DNA from: Owenia fusiformis | Lineage: Eukaryota; Annelida; Polychaeta; Sabellida; Oweniidae | Direction of reading: 5' to 3' | Assembly (NCBI GenBank): GCA_903813345.2 | Contig: CAIIXF020000006.1 | Location: forward strand, 16,248,348 to 16,312,347 | DNA length: 64,000 nucleotides | Part shown: one piece after another, positions 57,424 to 64,000 of the stretch | How the letters are laid out: each line of letters starts with the position of its first letter | Numbering within the stretch: the stretch's first letter is position 1 | Program-made: the position numbers and the translations under genes | The notes under the pieces: generated by a model | The model's input: only the letters and a program-made list of their open reading frames with translations | What the model was told of the DNA's origin: nothing | Databases searched by the model: none

Positions 57424-57774
57424 ACAATGATACTACAATCCAAAACAACATCCATGATTATTATAAATGCAAATTCAACACAATGTGCTAAAAAATGTGC
57501 TACAATATTCAGTCAAATAAATGTAGCACAATTAGTGAAACTTTATTATAAAACTCAATACTAAAGCACAAACAATCCAAATAATAAATACTCCCTAACA
57601 GGATTTAAAAAATGTGCCTGGAAAAGATGTCACCACTTCATAACACACTTTTGCCTGTTTTAGCATATGTGTAAAACCATTAATTCTCTTCCAAACTTAA
57701 AGAGATCCAGTCATCCAGATTTCTCTCCCAGACAATCAGTAATGTCCCATTATAATTGCTCATATATAGAGATT
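57424..57774. other. Intronic spacer, no feature seen
   Basis: AT-rich spacer inside the ACADL intron between the first array and the foldback. Confidence 0.4.
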
Positions 57775-57910
57775 ATCCTATATGAGGTTCAGGATATTGG
57801 GATTATCCCGAGGCCAATATATTATATCTGCCCGAGGGCCATAGGTCCCCAGGGAAGATATATTATATTGGCCAAGGGATAATCCCAATATCCTGAACCG
57901 ACTATAGGAT
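57775..57910. mobile_element. 136-bp foldback palindrome
   Basis: ATCCTATATGAGGTTCAGGA and TCCTGAACCGACTATAGGAT end the palindrome; TATTGGGATTATCCC/GGGATAATCCCAATA and GGCCAATATATTATATCT/AGATATATTATATTGGCC continue inward. Loop GAGGGCCATAGGTCCCCA. Same style as 37179, 43341 and 43661. Confidence 0.8.
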
Positions 57911-58060
57911 GATCTGTTTAATCTGTGGAATTATTTTAAAATATTCATGTCCAGTTTTTTATTCTTGTCCGTAGCCGGATTTTCCTGTTCAAATATTTGA
58001 TTATTAACGGGGCATACTGCTCCTTCCCTTCCCTAAAGCATCAAACAGATCGCGATTGTT

Positions 58061-58650
58061 TGCGTTTTTCTCCATTGTCGTTTACAGTATGCGAACGTTA
58101 CAAAAAAGAACCAATACAGGAACAGCAATTAAGACGTAGTGGATATACTATATCTGCCCGCTCGGAGCGGGACGTAAAGCTATATCTGCCCGCTGATGAA
58201 AATATAAGCTTTTACAAACCGGCTTTATGTACCCGTAACACGTCCAAGTATGGTATAAAACATCTTACATGCCTATGATATATATTGAGACCAATGGTAA
58301 TAACCCCAATGCTATATTGAAGCATTAAAGGGACTTGCTAATACACGTAATGCAATGCGTTTTTCTCCATTGTCGTTTACAGTATGCGAACGTTACAAAA
58401 AAGAACCAATACAGGAACAGCAATTAAGACGTAGTGGATATACTATATCTGCCCGCTCGGAGCGGGACGTAAAGCTATATCTGCCCGCTGATGAAAATAT
58501 AAGCTTTTACAAACCGGCTTTATGTACCCGTAACACGTCCAAGTATGGTATAAAACATCTTACATGCCTATGATATATATTGAGACCAATGGTAATAACC
58601 CCAATGCTATATTGAAGCATTAAAGGGACTTGCTAATACAGATAACTCTA
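58061..58650. repeat. 295-bp direct tandem duplication
   Basis: Two head-to-tail copies start at GCGTTTTTCTCCATTGTCGT (58061 and 58356). Each holds the same 72-residue frame (RFSPLSFTVCERYKKEPIQE ... GIKHLTCL) ending at 58278 and 58573, with no differences visible. The frame includes TATATCTGCCCGC phrases and is not a recognised protein. Each copy ends with the first units of the 53-bp array, so the duplication happened after the array existed. Confidence 0.85.
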
Positions 58651-61600
58651 AGGCCAATGCTATATTGAAGCATTAAAGGGACTTGCTAATACAGATAACT
58701 CTAAGGCCAATGGTATATTGAAGCATCAAAGGGACTTGCTAATGCGATAACTCCAAGGCCAATGGTATATTGAAGCATTAAAGGGACTTGATGATGCAGG
58801 TAACTCCAAGGCCGATGGTATATTGAAGCATTAAAGGGACTTGCTAATGCAGGTAACTCCAAGGCCGATGGTATATTGAAGCATTAAAGGGACTTGCTAA
58901 TACAGGTAACTCCAAGGCCAATGGTGTATTGAAGCATTAAAGGGACTTGCTAATACAGATAACTCTAAGGCCAATGGTATATTGAAGCATTAAAGGGACT
59001 TGATGATGCAGGTAACTCCAAGGCCGATGGTATATTGAAGCATTAAAGGGACTTGCTAATGCAGGTAACTCCAAGGCCGATGGTATATTGAAGCATTAAA
59101 AGGACTTGATAATGCAGGTAACTCCAAGGCCAATGGTATATTGAAGCATTAAAGGGACTTGCTAATGCAGATAACTCAAAAGACAATGCAATATTGAAGC
59201 ATTAAAGGGACTTGCTAATACAGATAACTCTAAGGTCAATGGTATATTGAAGCATCAAAGGGACTTGCCAATGCGATAACTCTAAGGCCAATGGTATATT
59301 GAAGCATTAAAGGGACTTGCTAATACAGGTCACTCGAAGCATCAAAGGGACTTGCTAATGCAGATAACTCAAAGGACAATGCTATATTGAAGCATTAAAA
59401 GGACTTGCTAATACAGATAACTCTAAGGCCAATGGTATATTGAAGCATTAAAAGGACTTGCTAATACAGATAACTCTAAGGCCAATGGTATATTGAAGCA
59501 TTAAAGGGACTTGCTAATGCAGGTAACTCCAAGGCCAATGGTATATTGAAGCATTAAAGAGACTTGCTAATACAGATAACTCTAAGGCCAATGATATATT
59601 GAAGCATTAAAAGGACTTGCTAATACAGATAACTCTAAGGCCAATGGTATATTGAAGCATTAAAAGGACTTGCTAATACAGATAACTCTAAGGCCAATGG
59701 TATATTGAAGCATTAAAGGGACTTGCTAATGCAGGTAACTCCAAGGTCAATGGTATATTGAAGCATTAAAGGGACTTGCTAATGCAGGTAACTCCCAAGG
59801 CTAATGGTATATTGAAGCATTAAAGGGACTTGCTAATACAGGTCACTCGAAGCATCAAAGGGACTTGCTAATGCAGATAACTCATAGGATGATGCTATAT
59901 TGAAGCATTAAAAGGACTTGCTAATACAGATAACTCTAAGGCCAATGGTATATTGAAGCATTAAAGGGACTTGCTAATGCAGGTAACTCCAAGGCCAATG
60001 GTATATTGAAGCATTAAGGGGACTTACTAATGCAGGTAACTCCAAGGCCAATGGTATATTGAAGCATTAAAGGGACTTGCTAATGCAGGTAACTCCCAAG
60101 GCTAATGGTATATTGAAGCATTAAAGGGACTTGCTAATGCAGGTATCTCCAAGGCCAATGGTATATTGAAGCATTTAAGGGACTTGCTAATGCAGTTAAC
60201 TCCAAGCCCGATGGTATATTGAAGCATTAAAGGGACTTGCTAATGCAGATAACTCCAAGGCCAATGGTATATTGAAGCATTAAAGGGACTTGCTAATGCA
60301 GGTAACTCCAAGGCCAATGGTATATTGAAGCATTAAAGAGACTTGCTAATGCAGGTAACTCTAAGGCCAATGGTGTATTGAAGCATTAAAGGGACTTGCT
60401 AATGCAGGTAACTCCAAGGCCAATGGTATATTGAAGCATTAAGGGGACTTACTAATGCAGGTAACTCCAAGGCCAATGGTATATTGAAGCATTAAAGGGA
60501 CTTGCTAACACAGGTAACTCCAAGGCCAATGGTATATTGAAGCATTAAAGGGACTTGCTAATACAGATAACTCTAAGGCCAATGGTATATTGAAGCATTA
60601 AAGGGACTTGCTAATACAGATAACTCTAAGGCCAATGGTATATTGAAGCATTAAAAGGACTTGCTAATACAGATAACTCTAAGGCCAATGGTATATTGAA
60701 GCATTAAAGGGACTTGCTAATGCAGGTAACTCCCAAGGCTAATGGTATATTGAAGCATTAAAGGGACTTGCTAATGCAGGTAACTCCCAAGGCTAATGGT
60801 ATATTGAAGCATTAAAGGGACTTGCTAATACAGGTCACTCGAAGCATCAAAGGGACTTGCTAATGCAGATAACTCATAGGATGATGCTATATTGAAGCAT
60901 TAAAGGGACTTGCTAATGCAGGTAACTCCCAAGGCTAATGGTATATTGAGTCATTAAAGGGACTTGCTAATGCAGGTATCTCCAAGGCCAATGGTATATT
61001 GAAGCATTAAAGGGACTTGCTAATGCAGGTAACTCCAAGCCCGATGGTATATTGAAGCATTAAAGGGACTTGCTAATACAGGTAACTCCAAGGCCAATGG
61101 TACTTGAAGCATTAAAGGGACTTGCTAATGCAGGTAACTCCCAAGGCTAATGGTATATTGAAGTATTAAAGGGACTTGCTAATGCAGGTAACTCCAAGGC
61201 CAATGGTATATTGAAGCATTAAAGGGACTTGCTAATGCAGGTAACTCCAAGGCCGATGGTATATTGAAGCATTAAAGGGACTTGCTAATACAGGTAATTC
61301 CAAGGCCAATGGTATATTGAAGCATTAAAGAGACTTGCTAATGCAGGTAACTCCAAGGCCGATGGTATATTGAAGCATTAAAGGGACTTGCTAATACAGG
61401 TAACTCCAAGGCCAATGGTATATTGAAGCATTAAAGGGACTTGCTAATGCAGATAACTCAAAAGACAATGCAATATTGAAGCATTAAAGGGACTTGCTAA
61501 TACAGATAACTCTAAGGTCAATGGTATATTGAAGCATCAAAGGGACTTGCCAATGCGATAACTCTAAGGCCAATGGTATATTGAAGCATTAAAGGGACTT

Positions 61601-61707
61601 GATAATGCAGGTTACTCCAAGGCCAATGGTGTATTGAAGCATTAAAGGGACTTGCTAATGCAGGTAACTCCAAGGCCAATGGTATATTGAAGCATTAAAG
61701 AGACTTG
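58651..61707. repeat. 53-bp minisatellite in ACADL intron
   Basis: About 60 copies of AAGGCCAATGGTATATTGAA + GCATTAAAGGGACTTGCTAA + TGCAGGTAACTCC. Variants (ACAGATAACTCT, GCCGATGG, CAGGTCACTCGAAGCATC) recur in longer blocks, so some expansion was by multi-unit segments. First units are at about 58300, inside the neighbouring duplication. The array ends only about 7 bp from the ACADL exon. Confidence 0.95.
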
Positions 61708-61714
61708 AATATAC

Positions 61715-61841
61715 CTCCAATGGCTGCTGAGAGTCTCTCCTGTGGAAGTTGGGTCATCAGATAGTAAAATCCTTTGTTCTCTTCACCTAGTAAAGCACTC
61801 TTTGGTAGACGTATGTCCTCAAAGAATAACTCTGATGTGTC
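61715..61841 (-). CDS. ACADL: ACADL exon with catalytic Glu
   Basis: DTSELFFEDIRLPKSALLGE, ENKGFYYLMTQLPQERLSAA and IG. The Glu in LPQERL corresponds to the catalytic base of LCAD and isovaleryl-CoA dehydrogenase, which sits in this helix and not near the C-terminus. Its presence argues for a functional enzyme. FFEDIRLP is the usual family motif after the middle beta domain. 127 bp. Minus-strand acceptor CTCTTGTTAG|GAC; donor GGAG|GTATAT, right beside the 53-bp array. Confidence 0.95.
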
Positions 61842-62177
61842 CTAACAAGAGTTGATTGTTTCATTTGAGTTTTTGGAACAACTCACAAGATGAAAGCTTT
61901 AACTTATGACACTGCATAAAGCTCCTGATACAATATTGTAATCTCACTCACTAGTAGATATGCAATTTACACTCCCTGCAAACTGCAAAACTCGAACAAC
62001 ATCAACCCTATTTAGCCATATGTTAAATGACTATTTATGTTTGACAAATTATCAGTCATAATAACCAACTTAATGAAAATTATGGGAAAATTTGATTTCA
62101 AAATAAAACTTGCTTTAACAGGCTTCCCAAAGGGGAGAGTCATGATTGCCACACTTTTGGAGGGGGGTGTACCATAC
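61842..62177. other. ACADL intron
   Basis: No further feature recognised. Minus-strand intron starts GTATGG and ends TTGTTAG. Confidence 0.6.
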
Positions 62178-62409
62178 CTGCGCTTTAAGACCCATCTTCT
62201 TCAACTTTTTGCCTTTTTTAAATCCTTTCATTCCATCTTCAACCAGGAATAAGCTTATACCATGCGCTGGAGACTTTGCGTCCGGATTTGTTAGAGCCAC
62301 TACTACCCCTACCCCCATCATCTGCCCATTTGTGATGAACACTTTGCTCCCATTGAGAATGTAGTCATCACCATCTTTTTTAGCATTTGTTCGCACACTT
62401 TGGAGATCA
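62178..62409 (-). CDS. ACADL: ACADL exon, middle beta-barrel domain
   Basis: A 232-bp exon: (S)DLQSVRTNAKKDGDDYILNG, SKVFITNGQMMGVGVVVALT, NPDAKSPAHGISLFLVEDGM and KGFKKGKKLKKMGLKAQ. RTNAKKDGxxxILNGSKVFITNG and SPAHGISLFLVExGMKGF are nearly the vertebrate ACADL sequence. The first codon, Ser of the GAGSD FAD/substrate motif, is split across the intron. Minus-strand acceptor GGTTACAG|T, donor CAG|GTATGG. Confidence 0.95.
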
Positions 62410-62913
62410 CTGTAACCATAGTAACCATGCTGTCAGTTTGGTTGTCATAGCGTAAGCAATGCATTATAACCTATTATAACTAGTGACCATATTTCTTTGT
62501 TTGTTTCAATAATGTAATAATGAATGGTAATAGCAATAGCAGCATTTTTTGATTACAGTTACCATAGCACTGACATTGTAAAACAAAGAAAAATATGGAT
62601 TTGTCAAATGTGCATCATTCTGATACTCATCACATCTTTCTGTTTTTCTACAAGAAATATCTTTCTAAAAAGGAACTTATAGAAGGCCATGATTTCTAAT
62701 GATATATGTGGTTGCTAAAACTAAGGAAATCAAAAATCACAATGTACGTTGATTGTCCAGGTAAAAAAACACAATATAGCACGAACATGATTAATAATAG
62801 AGATAATGACTGTTTGAATTGAATTGAACACATTTGTAGGGACATTCTCATTGAAAATTGAAAATTTAGATATCTAAAAAATAGGGAGATCAATGTGTGC
62901 CCATTTGTTTTAC
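62410..62913. other. ACADL intron
   Basis: AT-rich intron without recognised exon or element. Confidence 0.6.
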
Positions 62914-63078
62914 CTGCCTGCCCCAGGCTCTGTCATAACAATAGCTCCTATACAGCTGCCATCAGCCATCTTGGGAATAAACTTCTCTTTCTGCTCCTGT
63001 GTACCATAATTCTGTAGGTATGGTAATACAACAGCTGAGTGGTTGCCAAATCCACAGCCTGAGTGGTTGATGTAACTC
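62914..63078 (-). CDS. ACADL: ACADL exon with MTEPGAG motif
   Basis: SYINHSGCGFGNHSAVVLPY, LQNYGTQEQKEKFIPKMADG and SCIGAIVMTEPGAG. TEPGAG(S)D is the first acyl-CoA dehydrogenase signature, lining the FAD and acyl-CoA site. GxGFxxHSxxVxxY and G-x-x-EQKxKFIPxM are typical of the family. The exon completes the Gln of EEQ at its start and gives two bases of Ser at its end (165 bp). Confidence 0.95.
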
Positions 63079-63362
63079 CTACAGTATGGAAAAGGTAAAG
63101 GAGTAATGGGTACAGGTGAAGTCCCATCTTTATTGTAACCAGGTTTGTGAAACAGCAAATTAATCAATACAAGGTATAATACAAAAAACACTGCCATCCC
63201 TCATCAGTTTAAAACTACATAAAGAAATGGGTCTGAGGAACATTTGATGGAAATGATTTATTTGAATCAAGGGATTTAACTTTGTAGACTCATTCTAGCC
63301 AAAAGTGTTAATTGTGTCCATGCAGTATATCCATTGTTTTTCAGCTATGTATGGTTACTTAC
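63079..63362. other. ACADL intron
   Basis: Minus-strand intron begins GTAAGT and ends TACTGTAG. Nothing else recognised. Confidence 0.6.
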
Positions 63363-63469
63363 TGTTCCTCGACCATAATGATGTCATGCAGCCAAGTTCC
63401 CCCAGGACCTCCAAACTCTTCTGATGCAGCACAACACAAGAAACCTTGGGCACCTGCCTTCTTCCAGAT
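63363..63469 (-). CDS. ACADL: ACADL exon, N-terminal helical domain
   Basis: IWKKAGAQGFLCCAASEEFG, GPGGTWLHDIIMVEE and two bases of Gln. WKKAGxQGxL...EEFGGxGG is the conserved block of the N-terminal domain. 107 bp with acceptor ATTTGTTCAG|ATC and donor CA|GTAAGT. Confidence 0.9.
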
Positions 63470-63866
63470 CTGAACAAATGTGTAAATCAAAGGGATTGAA
63501 AGATGATTTGATTTTTGAATGTTTTCAATGTTATGAACATTGCAATTATAAAAGAACACAATTCATATTCTGTCATAAAGCTATGAATAAATGAAATATT
63601 ATGTAATGTACATCTCAATTATATCATATCCCAAAAGATTAAGGTAAAAAGTGTGAAAATGTGAATTCTCATAAAAAAACATTTATATAAAAAGAACTGT
63701 AAATATACATTTTTAGTTGTACGTCCTAAAATCAACTTGAGGATTTTTAGAAAATGGATTTGGATCTGATTCTGCCTTTAATTTACATACTTGAATATAT
63801 AGAGGTTATTTAATGGGAGGGATTGAATATGGGTTTTATTCTGTGGGAGAAAGAAAAGATATTTAC
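63470..63866. other. ACADL intron
   Basis: AT-rich intron; no element recognised. Confidence 0.55.
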
Positions 63867-63897
63867 CTCATAACTAACTTGGCCATCCTCCTCCCAT
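63867..63897 (-). CDS. ACADL: ACADL 31-bp exon
   Basis: A very small exon, A + WEEDGQVSYE, between acceptor TCTGTTACAG and donor GAG|GTAAAT. It fits directly before IWKKAG: vertebrate ACADL has WEKAGEVSREVWEKAG here. Position, phase and motif support it despite its size. Confidence 0.75.
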
Positions 63898-63972
63898 CTG
63901 TAACAGAAAGCATTATATTATAATTTCAAAGCCTTCTTTTCCAATTGTTCAAGTTGTATACACCTCTTTTAC

Positions 63973-64000
63973 CTTGATGCACTCCTTTCCAAGTGTAGAG
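63973..64000 (-). CDS. ACADL: Possible preceding ACADL exon, cut by window end
   Basis: The minus strand at the edge has CATCAAG|GTAAAAG, a good donor. The frame resembling the family (GKECIK, compare FFxxECIP) leaves in phase 0, but the 31-bp exon needs two carried bases. The frame with the right phase reads HLERSAS. The conflict cannot be settled without the sequence beyond 64000. Confidence 0.3.

Noticed and set aside
58651-61707. CRISPR-like direct repeats
   Set aside because: Units are contiguous with no variable spacers, and the DNA is eukaryotic.

Overview
The window looks like AT-rich nuclear DNA of an animal, most likely a marine invertebrate and probably a bivalve mollusc or other lophotrochozoan. 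The reasons are two spliced metazoan genes with large introns, no bacterial-style gene packing, many minisatellites, and mobile elements with central tandem repeats like the Helentron/'pearl'-type elements known from bivalves. The species assignment is inference; nothing in the sequence fixes it.

Two genes can be read. On the + strand, five exons (35458-36063, 47833-47915, 48765-48928, 49411-49574, 49992-50183) join in consistent phase. They encode the last 402 residues of an R4-type regulator of G-protein signalling, closest in layout to RGS3, with a full RGS domain and stop codon. On the - strand, eight exons between 63897 and 55164 encode about 351 residues of long-chain acyl-CoA dehydrogenase (ACADL) down to its stop. 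The N-terminal exons lie beyond the right edge. The genes are convergent, with about 5 kb between their stop codons.

Layout: 1-9700 is mostly featureless with a pogo-like MITE, a hAT-like element and a zinc-finger relic. 9721-11553 is a PIF/Harbinger element with about 70-bp terminal inverted repeats and a frameshifted transposase tail. 11.7-14.2 kb holds two minisatellites. 15-20.5 kb is a cluster of foldback, Helentron-like and TTAA-flanked elements. 23.1-27.5 kb is a 4.5-kb inverted repeat carrying two decayed copies of one coding region. 29-31 kb is a 96-bp tandem array with a Helentron-like element inserted. 31.5 kb is a LINE relic. 35.4-50.2 kb is the RGS gene, with transposon-filled introns. 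51.2-52.3 kb is a degenerate repeat field. 55.1-64 kb is ACADL, whose largest intron is mostly two big minisatellites.

The most informative structures are nested insertions whose ends can be placed to the base because they interrupt a tandem repeat: 29283-30153 in the 96-bp array (TT target, no duplication), 16094-17095 in a Helentron-like core repeat (5-bp ATTAT duplication), and 24098-24538 in a 170-bp repeat (TTA duplication). No tRNA, rRNA or CRISPR locus was recognised.
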